From: an uncultured Aquificaceae bacterium
GTDB taxonomy: Bacteria > Aquificota > Aquificia > Aquificales > Aquificaceae
Assembly: GCA_938002625.1 (NCBI GenBank)
Contig: CALLAD010000023.1
Coordinates: forward strand, 1 to 5,811
DNA: 5,811 nucleotides
Direction: 5' to 3'
The position numbers were made by a program, and so were the translations under genes. Within the stretch, counting starts at the first letter, position 1; the number at the start of each line of letters is the position of its first letter. Below are positions 1 through 5,811 of the stretch, piece after piece. The notes below the pieces were generated by a model. The model worked only from the letters and a program-made list of their open reading frames with translations, was not told the origin of the DNA and made no database searches.

Positions 1-38
1 AGACCACCAGAGTAAGCAAGAATAACCCTTTTAGTCAT
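1..38 (-). CDS. argG: Argininosuccinate synthase, N-terminal fragment (runs off the left edge)
   Basis: Only the first 12 codons and part of the thirteenth are in the window. Read on the minus strand from the ATG at 38-36 they give MTKRVILAYSGG followed by a probable Leu. The string 'VILAYSGGL' directly after the initiator is the ATP-pyrophosphatase P-loop at the very start of argininosuccinate synthase, which joins citrulline and aspartate using ATP in arginine biosynthesis in the cytoplasm. Other PP-loop enzymes (QueC, MnmA, TilS, GuaA) have different residues before SGG, and the Ala-Tyr pair is typical of ArgG. An extended -10 box lies only 6 nt upstream of the ATG, with no Shine-Dalgarno site, so the transcript may be leaderless. 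The call rests on a very short stretch, but the motif is distinctive. Confidence 0.82.
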   Translation of the reverse strand, partial: MTKRVILAYSGG

Positions 39-44
39 AAAAGT

Positions 45-53
45 ATTATAGCA
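45..53 (-). promoter_or_regulatory. Extended -10 promoter element for argG
   Basis: On the minus strand this reads TGCTATAAT, a perfect TATAAT preceded by the TGn of an extended -10 element. The ATG at 38 begins after a 6-nt gap, about where transcription would start. No good -35 hexamer is seen at the usual distance, which fits an extended -10 promoter. Lack of any purine-rich ribosome site between box and ATG suggests a leaderless mRNA. This is a sequence match only. Confidence 0.5.
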
Positions 54-140
54 AAGTAATGTAGAAGTACGGCTTTGTGTTTTTTATGATATATGGCATA
101 AGGAAAAAGGGACTTTAAGGGAATAAATTTTTAAAAACCC

Positions 141-147
141 AAGGAGG
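141..147 (+). promoter_or_regulatory. Shine-Dalgarno site of the first cassette gene
   Basis: AAGGAGG is a near-perfect complement of the 16S rRNA tail and lies 7 nt before the ATG at 155. It fixes the start of the 506-aa protein and predicts strong initiation. Confidence 0.8.
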
Positions 148-154
148 GATAAGT

Positions 155-1675
155 ATGGAAACAAAGGAAATCCACTATAGAGCTTACAAACCAAGACCCT
201 TTACCAAAGAGGAAAAGTCTGAGACTACTATACTTTTTGGCGGGCTAACGTGGAAGCATGAAAGGCTTATACAAGGATCTTTGGAAAGGATGGGATACAA
301 AAGCCAACCACTACCACAGATTGAAAGGGTTGACTTGGATATAGGTAAGGAGTTTATAGATGTTGGTGCATGCTGTCCTACTACCTTTACTGCTGGGAAT
401 CTTGCAAGGACTCTTATGAGCATAAGAGAAAGGGAAGGAGAAGACGGGGTTAAAAATAGATATATCTTTGTTACCATAGGAGCCTGCGGACCTTGTAGGT
501 TTGGTCAATATCACGAGTCTTATGAGAGGGTTCTTGAAGGCCTAAATCTAAGGGATTTTAGGCTTTTCCTTTTGGATCTTCTTAGAATGGAACAATCGGC
601 TCCCGGTGGTGGTTTGGAAATAAGCATGCCCTTAACCTTTGGGCTTGTATATTCCATGTTTTTTGGAGATTTGATAACAGATATGGAATATGCAACACGT
701 CCTTATGAAGTAGTGGAGGGACAAACAGACAGAGTGGTAAGAGAAAGCATAGAAATTCTGTATGAAAAGCTAAAAAACAGACCAATAAAGGGTAAAAAGA
801 TAGATTCCCTCCTCTGGCATGTGTTTACGGGGTATTTTGTGGATGCTTTAAAGGAAGTTAGAAAGCTATGGGATGAGATAGAAGTAGATAGGTTAAGGGT
901 GAAGCCAAGGGTAAAGATAACGGGAGAGTTTTGGTTACAGACCCATGAGGGGGATGGCAATTACAACATAAAAAGATGGCTTGAAAAGGAAGGAGCAGAA
1001 GTTATCCCACCACCCATAGCCGTTTGGATGGACTACCTTATAAACATGGAGCTTTTTAAATTGGAAGATGCAAAGGGCTTTGTTAAAAACTACTACCCTA
1101 AGAAACTCGCTATTAGCAGCATAGCATATCTTTATAGATTTGTATACAATAGACTAAGAAAGGCTTTAAACAACATACCCAACCCATTGCCAGATCAAAG
1201 GGAATTAAAAGATTTAGCAAAACCCTATTTCCATTATAGGTTAACAGGCGGCGAGGGACATATGCTAATAGGTAAGGCTATCCATGCTTATAAAAAAAGG
1301 TATGCCCATATGGTATGTGAGCTTTCTCCATATGGTTGTTTACCAAATACTATGTCCATAGGTGCCATGGCTAAGGTGCTTGGAGATTATCCAGACCTTT
1401 TATATGCTCCCATTGAAATAAAGGGAGATGCAGAGGTACATGCCTATTCAAGATGCCAAATGGTCTTAACTTCTGCAAAGAAAAGGGCAAAGGAGGAATT
1501 TGAAGAGGTGCTTGAGAAAACAAAACTTAGCATAGAGGATATAAGAGAATTTGAAGAAAAGAATCCTTACATAAAAAGGGCTACCTATAAAATACCCCAT
1601 TATGGATATGCGGCTACCGCCAGCAACTATGTACTACACATTGCCAAGCTTATGGGTAAGCCTGTAAGGGGATAA
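155..1675 (+). CDS. 2-hydroxyacyl-CoA dehydratase D-component-like protein (Fe-S reductase subunit), 506 aa
   Basis: This resembles the C-terminal part of the large acyl-CoA dehydratase activase-related polypeptides (HgdB/BcrB/BcrC superfamily), here as a free-standing protein. It opens with a Rossmann-like block (TTILFGGLTWKHERL, about residues 24-38). The cysteine-bearing motifs follow: GACCPTTF (C73, C74), ACGPCRFGQY (C111, C114), GGEGHMLIGK (365-374), CELSPYGCLPNTM (C388, C395) and SRCQM (C434). 'GPCRFGQY' and 'PYGCLPN' are strongly reminiscent of that family. Seven cysteines in conserved-looking positions suggest a bound Fe-S cluster; there is no signal peptide or membrane segment, so it is cytoplasmic. 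It would accept electrons from the activase encoded 3 nt downstream. It also aligns with the 387-aa protein, suggesting a heterodimer. True dehydration, reduction or another low-potential reaction cannot be distinguished; the substrate is unknown. The start is supported by a strong AAGGAGG site. Confidence 0.8.
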   Translation: METKEIHYRAYKPRPFTKEEKSETTILFGGLTWKHERLIQGSLERMGYKSQPLPQIERVDLDIGKEFIDVGACCPTTFTAGNLARTLMSIREREGEDGVKNRYIFVTIGACGPCRFGQYHESYERVLEGLNLRDFRLFLLDLLRMEQSAPGGGLEISMPLTFGLVYSMFFGDLITDMEYATRPYEVVEGQTDRVVRESIEILYEKLKNRPIKGKKIDSLLWHVFTGYFVDALKEVRKLWDEIEVDRLRVKPRVKITGEFWLQTHEGDGNYNIKRWLEKEGAEVIPPPIAVWMDYLINMELFKLEDAKGFVKNYYPKKLAISSIAYLYRFVYNRLRKALNNIPNPLPDQRELKDLAKPYFHYRLTGGEGHMLIGKAIHAYKKRYAHMVCELSPYGCLPNTMSIGAMAKVLGDYPDLLYAPIEIKGDAEVHAYSRCQMVLTSAKKRAKEEFEEVLEKTKLSIEDIREFEEKNPYIKRATYKIPHYGYAATASNYVLHIAKLMGKPVRG

Positions 1676-1678
1676 GCC

Positions 1679-3841
1679 ATGTTATTACTTGGCATTGACG
1701 TAGGAAGCACAACTTGTAAATATGTTTTAACCGATAAAGAGGGAAATATCCTTGATAAAGCCTATGAAAGGCATAACACAAAGCAAGCGGAAAAGGTTTT
1801 GGAATTTTTGCTTAGGCTTGAGAATAAGCATGGCTTTAAGGCTGGAAGGGATAGGGTATACATAACGGGCTCTGGTGGTGGCTTTGTGGGTGATCTTATA
1901 GGTGCAAGGTTCGTACAAGAAGTAGTGGCCGTGGCTACCGCAGTAGAGAAGCTTCATCCAGATGTTAGATTTGTGAGCGAGATAGGCGGCGAGGATATGA
2001 AAACTATCTTTATCAAGGAAAAGGATGGTAGGAAAAATAAGCAAGTTTATATGCAAAATGTATGCGCTGGTGGAACGGGAACCTTTATAGAAAAAATAGG
2101 AAGAAAGCTTGGAATAGATATGGACGCCCTTTCCAAAATGGGCTACGAAGGGTATACCCTTTATCGTGTAAGCTCTAAGTGTGGTATTTTTGCAGAGGCT
2201 GATGTGAACTCCCTTATAAAAGCTGGAGTTTCTACGGAAGAGATTATGGCTTCCCTTTTTGATGCCGTAGTTTATCAAAATCTTTCACAGCTTACCAAAG
2301 GAAATATTCCATTACCAAAGGTACTACTTCTTGGTGGTCCAAACCTTTTCTATAGGGGTTTACAAGAGGCATGGAGGGTTCACCTACAAAGGCTTTGGAA
2401 GGAAAGGGGAGTAGGAGATTTTAGTAAAGAGGAAATGGAAGAGCTTGTCATAGTTCCAGAAAATTCCCTTTACTACGCAAGCCTTGGTTGTGTGTTTACA
2501 GCCCTTGAGGAAAATGATGGAATATACAAGGGTTATGAAAAGCTCCTCTGGTGGATAGAAGAAGGTCAGTATGAGCAGAAGCTAAAGGAAGGTAAGAGGG
2601 GCCTTGTGGCTTCTGTGGAAGAGTTGGAAAGCTTTAAAAGAAACTACTCTTATGTGGTAGAGAATAAGATAATTCCCAAAAGAGTGAAGGAGGTTATAAT
2701 AGGCTGCGATTTTGGTTCTACCACAGCAAAAGCTGTATGCATTACACCCGACAAAGAAATAGTCTTTTCTTGCTACAGCCTTAGCAAAGGAAATCCTATA
2801 GAGGATGCAAAGGAAATATTTAGACAGATAAAAGAATACCTTCAGGATGGTAAAGTTTTAGCCCTTGGCATAACAGGCTATGGGAAGGATCTTTTGAAGG
2901 ACATTTTGGGTGCCGATGTGGGAATAGTAGAAACCGTTGCACACGCCACCGCTGGACTTCACTTTTTTCCAGATGCCGATTGTATATGCGATGTGGGTGG
3001 CGTTGATGTAAAAATTATGATACTCCGCCAAGGTTCCGTTGTAGATTTTAGGCTTAACTCCCAATGTTCTTCTGGAAATGGTGCCTTTCTTCAGGGTGTT
3101 GCAGAAAGGTTTAATATTCCTCTCTGGGAAATAGCAGATAAAGCCTTTTCCGCAAAAGCTATGCCAAGCTTTACCATGGGATGTGGTGTATTTCTACAAA
3201 GTGACATAGTTAACCAGCAAAGGAAGGGATGGAAGGCAGAGGAGATTTTGGCTGGTCTTTGTCATGTTTTACCCTTTAATGTTTGGATTTACGCCGGGAA
3301 TATAAATAACTTAGCCCAAGTTGGTAAAAAGTTTATACTTCAAGGAGGTACACACAGAAACTTGGCAGTTGTAAAGGCTCAAATAGACTTTATAAAGGCT
3401 CGCATTCCCGATGCCGAAATATACGTACATCCTTATTCTGGAGAAGCTGGCGCCATAGGTGCCGCCTTGGTAGCTTTGGAGCATTATCAAAAGCATGGAA
3501 GAAGCAGTTTTAGAGGTTTTGAGGCTATAGAAAAACTAAGCTACAGGTCTATTACCTCAAAGGATACTATTTGCAATTGGTGTCCCATTAACTGTCAAAG
3601 AAGTTTTATAGATGTTTATATTGGAGAGGGTGAAGGTAGGCCTTGGAGTAAGGTACCATTAGAACCAGGGTGGGTTAGGATAATATTTAACAATGCTTGC
3701 CCAAAGGGTCTTGTGGAGGATGAAAGGGAATTAAAGGTAATAAAGGAAAAGATGGAGAGGGTAAAAAATGAATTTCCTAACATCGCTGATTTCGTTAAAA
3801 AAGAAGCCTTTAAAAGGTCTACAGGACAGAAGGTCCCTTAG
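1679..3841 (+). CDS. Tandem BadF/BadG/BcrA/BcrD-type ATPase (dehydratase activase), two ASKHA domains, 720 aa
   Basis: Two activase units lie in one chain. Unit one (about residues 1-275) has phosphate-1 loop GIDVGSTTCK (5-14), EIGGEDMK (101-108), cluster cysteines C129 in CAGGTGTF and C168 in KCGIFAEADV, and an adenosine loop LLLGGPNLF (216-224). Unit two (about 336-600) repeats this: GCDFGSTTAK (342-351), CDVGGVDVK (437-445), C463 in QCSSGNGAF, C502 in GCGVFLQSD and ILQGGTHRN (553-561). The cysteine spacing is 39 in both, as in HgdC of Acidaminococcus (C127/C166 from memory). HgdC works as a homodimer with one shared [4Fe-4S] cluster, so this chain probably forms an internal pseudo-dimer. 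It would couple ATP hydrolysis to transfer of a low-potential electron to the partner reductase. A tail (about 620-680) adds C632, C635, C639 and C674, a possible further cluster. Start: ATG with AAGGGG 7 nt upstream, 3 nt after the preceding stop. Its last 74 nt overlap the next gene. Confidence 0.88.
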   Translation: MLLLGIDVGSTTCKYVLTDKEGNILDKAYERHNTKQAEKVLEFLLRLENKHGFKAGRDRVYITGSGGGFVGDLIGARFVQEVVAVATAVEKLHPDVRFVSEIGGEDMKTIFIKEKDGRKNKQVYMQNVCAGGTGTFIEKIGRKLGIDMDALSKMGYEGYTLYRVSSKCGIFAEADVNSLIKAGVSTEEIMASLFDAVVYQNLSQLTKGNIPLPKVLLLGGPNLFYRGLQEAWRVHLQRLWKERGVGDFSKEEMEELVIVPENSLYYASLGCVFTALEENDGIYKGYEKLLWWIEEGQYEQKLKEGKRGLVASVEELESFKRNYSYVVENKIIPKRVKEVIIGCDFGSTTAKAVCITPDKEIVFSCYSLSKGNPIEDAKEIFRQIKEYLQDGKVLALGITGYGKDLLKDILGADVGIVETVAHATAGLHFFPDADCICDVGGVDVKIMILRQGSVVDFRLNSQCSSGNGAFLQGVAERFNIPLWEIADKAFSAKAMPSFTMGCGVFLQSDIVNQQRKGWKAEEILAGLCHVLPFNVWIYAGNINNLAQVGKKFILQGGTHRNLAVVKAQIDFIKARIPDAEIYVHPYSGEAGAIGAALVALEHYQKHGRSSFRGFEAIEKLSYRSITSKDTICNWCPINCQRSFIDVYIGEGEGRPWSKVPLEPGWVRIIFNNACPKGLVEDERELKVIKEKMERVKNEFPNIADFVKKEAFKRSTGQKVP
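3754..3760 (+). promoter_or_regulatory. Shine-Dalgarno site inside the activase gene, for the overlapping 387-aa gene
   Basis: GGAGAGG lies 7 nt before the ATG at 3768, within the coding region of the tandem activase. It supports independent initiation of the downstream gene despite the 74-nt overlap. No other ATG, GTG or TTG precedes the conserved RVGIPKFLN block in that frame. Confidence 0.6.
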
Positions 3842-4931
3842 GGTAGGTATTCCCAAGTTCCTTAATATTTGGGGTACCCATCGCTTTTGGATTGGCTTCT
3901 TTAATGCCCTTGGTGTTGGAAAGATAGTCTTTAGTTCCGATACATCGGAGGAGCAGTACAGAAGCTACGGAAAGGGAAGAATCTCTATGGATTCTTGCTA
4001 TCCAGTAAAAGCTTTGGCTGGGCATATGGGAGAACTTTTAAACAAGGATATAAACCTTCTGTTTGTGCCCATGATTTATTCCCTTCCCTCCTTCCTGAGG
4101 GGTCATGTTTTGGACACCCTTTCCTGTACTCGGGTAATGATGAGTGTTGAAAATATAAAGGCTGGATTTTTGAAAGAAAGGGATGAATTTAAGGAAAGGG
4201 GCATAAGCTTTGTTTCTCCCTTTGTACCCTTTGGAGAGCCAGAGCTTTTGCCCAAATACTTTTGGGAGTCCTTAAAGCATGTTATTCCCAATCTTACCTT
4301 TGAAGAGGTAGTAAGGGCGGTAAGGGAGGGTTTTAAAGACCTTGAATCCTTTGAAAGGGAAATAAGAAGCAAAAGCCTTGAAATTATAAAGTGGTGTGTA
4401 AAAGACCAAAAATCAGCAATCCTTATTCTTGCCCGCCCATACCATATGGACCCGGGCATAGGCCACGAAATAGACGCAGAATTTCAACCTTATGGCTACC
4501 CTGTGCTTTGGTATAACTATTTACCTTTAGAAGATTGGCTACTAAACTGGCTCTTTGGTAAAGAAATAGAGGAAGGTATTATAAAGAGTCCCTTTGATAT
4601 ATCTGATGTTTGGATATCTTCTTATAGCTCCAACACCAATGAAATAATATGGGCAGCTAAGTTTTCTGCACGATTCCCTTGGATTACGGGCGTAATTAGG
4701 CTTTCCAGCTATGAATGTGGCATGGATCAGCCTACCTTTACACCAGTACAAAAGATAGTGGAAAGCTCTGGAACCTTATATTTTAAATTCGGAGAACTGG
4801 ACGAAACCAAACCAGCGGGAAGCATAAAGATAAGGGTAGAAACCATCGTATACTATCTTGAAAAGTATTCACAGGACATCATTCAGAGAAAACTAAAAAG
4901 ATTGGGGCCAATACCCAAAGAATTGCTTTAG
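3768..4931 (+). CDS. DUF2229 / dehydratase-activase-associated protein, probable second Fe-S reductase subunit, 387 aa
   Basis: It matches the region that follows the two activase domains in the large fused family. The N-terminal DUF2229 part shows RVGIPKFLNIW (25-35), FWIGFFNALG (40-49), DSCYPVKALAGHMGELL (75-91, with C77) and LLFVPMIYSLP (97-107). A second Cys is C120. The C-terminal half has ILARPYHMDPGIGHEID (220-236), reminiscent of 'GRPYHxDPxINH', and SSYECGMDQ (C317). C77, C120 and C317 line up with cysteine regions of the 506-aa protein, so the two are likely distant paralogues forming a heterodimer that binds Fe-S clusters. No signal peptide or membrane helix is seen. The ATG at 3768 has a GGAGAGG site; the first ~24 residues look non-conserved and overlap the activase tail in the +1 frame, so a broken ancestral fusion or a frameshift is possible. 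The stop overlaps the convergent def gene by 4 nt. Biochemical role not established. Confidence 0.78.
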   Translation: MNFLTSLISLKKKPLKGLQDRRSLRVGIPKFLNIWGTHRFWIGFFNALGVGKIVFSSDTSEEQYRSYGKGRISMDSCYPVKALAGHMGELLNKDINLLFVPMIYSLPSFLRGHVLDTLSCTRVMMSVENIKAGFLKERDEFKERGISFVSPFVPFGEPELLPKYFWESLKHVIPNLTFEEVVRAVREGFKDLESFEREIRSKSLEIIKWCVKDQKSAILILARPYHMDPGIGHEIDAEFQPYGYPVLWYNYLPLEDWLLNWLFGKEIEEGIIKSPFDISDVWISSYSSNTNEIIWAAKFSARFPWITGVIRLSSYECGMDQPTFTPVQKIVESSGTLYFKFGELDETKPAGSIKIRVETIVYYLEKYSQDIIQRKLKRLGPIPKELL

Positions 4932-5437
4932 CTTTTGTAAACCTTTCTCCTAAACAGATCCTTTGGTGACACAAGCCTTTCTAAAAAGACTCTGCCATCC
5001 AAGTGGTCTATTTCATGTTGTATAACCACCGCTTCAAAGCCCTCTGTGTCAAATTCCAGAAGGTTTCCTTTAAGGTCAAGGGCTTGAACCTTTATCCAAT
5101 AATGCCTTCTTACGTTACCTGTATAATCGGGTACGCTTAAGCATCCTTCTCTTACAATAATCTCTCCATCAAATTCAACTATACGTGGATTTATAAGCAC
5201 GAGCAAGCCGTGGCTTTTTTTATTTTCCCTATGTTTTGAATTGGACGTGTCCACTACTATTATTCTTTTATGTACTCCTACCTGGGGTGAAGCTATACCA
5301 ACACACGCGGGAGAGGTTTTCATGGTATATACAAGGTCTTCTACAAAAACTTCAAGGGATTTTCCAAACTCCACAACTTCAAGGGAAGGGATCTTTAGCC
5401 TTTCATCGGGATAGGTTATTATTTCCAGTTTTTTCAC
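4928..5437 (-). CDS. def: Peptide deformylase, 169 aa
   Basis: This cytoplasmic metalloenzyme removes the formyl group from the initiator methionine of nascent proteins. All three signature motifs are visible. Motif 1 is CVGIASPQVG (45-54) with Q52; the usual first Gly is Cys and the usual second Ala is Ser. Motif 2 is EGCLSVP (97-103) with metal ligand C99. Motif 3 is QHEIDHLDG (140-148) with metal ligands H141 and H145 and catalytic E142. The N-terminal IITYPDERLKIPS is also typical, and 169 aa is the normal length, so the gene is intact. Translation starts at a GTG (5437-5435), chosen because the Met-Lys-Lys-Leu start matches the family and a GAGGGGG-type site lies 7 nt upstream. The GTG overlaps the stop of the preceding ACT gene (GTGA), indicating translational coupling in one operon. 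The stop codon overlaps the convergent DUF2229 gene. Confidence 0.96.
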   Translation of the reverse strand: MKKLEIITYPDERLKIPSLEVVEFGKSLEVFVEDLVYTMKTSPACVGIASPQVGVHKRIIVVDTSNSKHRENKKSHGLLVLINPRIVEFDGEIIVREGCLSVPDYTGNVRRHYWIKVQALDLKGNLLEFDTEGFEAVVIQHEIDHLDGRVFLERLVSPKDLFRRKVYKS

Positions 5438-5811
5438 AATCTTTCCCCCTCTTCCCTTTCTATGGATATATCCACACCCATAGCTTCCTTTACCTCTTCC
5501 ATTGCTTCCTTGAGAATATGTTCCATGTTTTCCTTACCTTCTACCTCCATTAGCATAACGTATAAGCTTCCTCTCTTCTCCGTCCTTAGGTCGCTTATGT
5601 TGAAGCCAAGATCTGCAAGCTTTGAGGCTACACTGTAAACTATACCAGGTCTATCATATCCAAAAACCACTATCCTATAAAGGGCTTCCCATTGAGGATA
5701 TAATACATCTTCCAATTCTTTACATACTATAAAAAGCCCAAATTCCTCACCAACATCCTTAAGGCTTTTCAATATATCCTCTGCCCCTATGTCCCTTTCC
5801 GAGCTCACTAT
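5434..5811 (-). CDS. ACT-domain protein, GcvR-like (5' end outside the window)
   Basis: The visible part is about 125 residues. A clear ACT domain starts near YRIVVFGYDRPGIVYSVASK (numbering from the GTG at 5808, residues about 44-63) and continues through LADLGFNISDLRTEK and SLYVMLMEVEG. 'DRPGIV' with 'NISDL' is the pattern of the GcvR-type tandem ACT proteins, which usually have two ACT domains and about 170-180 residues. The upstream segment (AEDILKSLKDVGEEFGLFI) looks like the end of a first ACT domain. The frame stays open past the GTG at 5808 to the window edge, so that GTG is probably not the true start and the N-terminus is missing. ACT domains bind amino acids or act as protein-protein regulators; the ligand cannot be told. 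Its TGA stop is nested in the def start (GTGA). Whether it regulates glycine cleavage, as GcvR does in enterics, is not shown. Confidence 0.8.
   Translation of the reverse strand: MVSSERDIGAEDILKSLKDVGEEFGLFIVCKELEDVLYPQWEALYRIVVFGYDRPGIVYSVASKLADLGFNISDLRTEKRGSLYVMLMEVEGKENMEHILKEAMEEVKEAMGVDISIEREEGERL
5445..5453 (-). promoter_or_regulatory. Shine-Dalgarno site deciding the GTG start of def
   Basis: On the minus strand this reads AAGAGGGGG, ending 7 nt before the GTG at 5437. It lies inside the last codons of the ACT-domain gene and supports the GTG start and coupled translation. Confidence 0.6.

Larger units (their letters stand above)
39..154. other. Divergent intergenic region between argG and the activase cassette
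   Basis: These 116 bases separate two outward-facing genes, so they should hold promoters for both. The argG side carries the extended -10 box at 45-53. On the plus strand the best -10 candidate is TATGAT at 85-90 (5 of 6 matches), but nothing resembling TTGACA sits 16-18 nt upstream, so the cassette promoter is uncertain. From about 75 onward the region is AT-rich, with a T-run at 79-85. I see no convincing inverted repeat, operator, riboswitch or small gene. Confidence 0.5.

Noticed and set aside
85..90. TATGAT as -10 box of the cassette promoter
   Set aside because: Matches 5 of 6 bases but lacks a -35 element and an extended TGn in an AT-rich stretch, so it is not strong enough for a separate feature.
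1727..2278. Minus-strand open frame of 183 codons opposite the first activase domain
   Set aside because: It lies fully inside a strongly supported plus-strand gene, has a composition unlike the neighbours (rich in Tyr, His, Ser, Ile), no family motif and no reason for a start; it is an antisense shadow.
4103..4459. Minus-strand open frame of 118 codons opposite the DUF2229 gene
   Set aside because: Ser/Leu-rich antisense shadow of a conserved plus-strand gene, without motifs.
4910..4935. Possible short hairpin (AAAG...CTTT) as a terminator between the convergent genes
   Set aside because: Only about 4 A-T-rich base pairs with no GC stem; too weak to act as an intrinsic terminator in a thermophile.
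5236..5553. Plus-strand open frame of 105 codons across the def/ACT junction
   Set aside because: It is opposite two clear genes and its Phe/Leu/His-rich product is what the antisense of Lys/Glu-rich coding gives; no recognisable domain, and the hydrophobic run is not convincing as a membrane protein.
5806..5808. GTG as the true start of the ACT-domain protein
   Set aside because: The frame remains open to the window edge, there is no room to see a ribosome site, and the visible N-terminal part looks like the end of a first ACT domain, so the gene most likely begins outside.
1..5811. CRISPR arrays, tRNA or rRNA genes, insertion sequences, attachment sites
   Set aside because: No spaced direct repeats, cloverleaf, rRNA-like stretch, transposase motif or terminal inverted repeats were seen; nearly all bases are in coding sequence.

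Overview
The window looks like a piece of chromosome from a thermophilic bacterium, most plausibly a member of the Aquificota (Hydrogenobacter/Thermocrinis/Aquifex type). This rests on a moderate GC content (roughly 40-45% by eye), heavy use of AGG/AGA for Arg and ATA for Ile, Lys/Glu-rich proteins, very tight gene packing and strong purine-rich Shine-Dalgarno sites. The assignment is an inference from style, not from a marker gene.

Layout. At the left edge (1-38, minus strand) are the first twelve codons of a gene that reads like argininosuccinate synthase (argG). A divergent intergenic region of 116 bases (39-154) follows. Three co-directional plus-strand genes fill most of the window: a 506-aa 2-hydroxyacyl-CoA dehydratase D-component-like protein (155-1675), a 720-aa protein with two tandem BadF/BadG/BcrA/BcrD (ASKHA) activase domains (1679-3841), and a 387-aa DUF2229-type protein (3768-4931). 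Spacing is 3 nt between the first pair, and the second pair overlaps by 74 nt. A minus-strand pair then converges on them: peptide deformylase (def, 4928-5437), preceded by the 3' part of an ACT-domain protein of the GcvR-like type (5434-5811, cut by the window end). The two stop regions that meet at 4928-4931 overlap by 4 nt, leaving no room for a terminator between them.

How the genes fit together. The three plus-strand genes correspond to the parts of the very large 'acyl-CoA dehydratase activase-related' polypeptides (about 1400 aa) found in many anaerobes, in which two activase domains, a DUF2229 region and a dehydratase-like region are joined in that order. Here they are split, and the last part comes first. 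The activase would hydrolyse ATP and push a low-potential electron from an Fe-S cluster into an Fe-S-containing partner. The partner is probably a heterodimer of the 506-aa and 387-aa proteins, because these two can be aligned to each other around matching cysteines. The substrate cannot be read from the sequence. The housekeeping neighbours (argG, def, ACT protein) give no pathway clue. This split ATP-driven reductase cassette is the most interesting item in the window.
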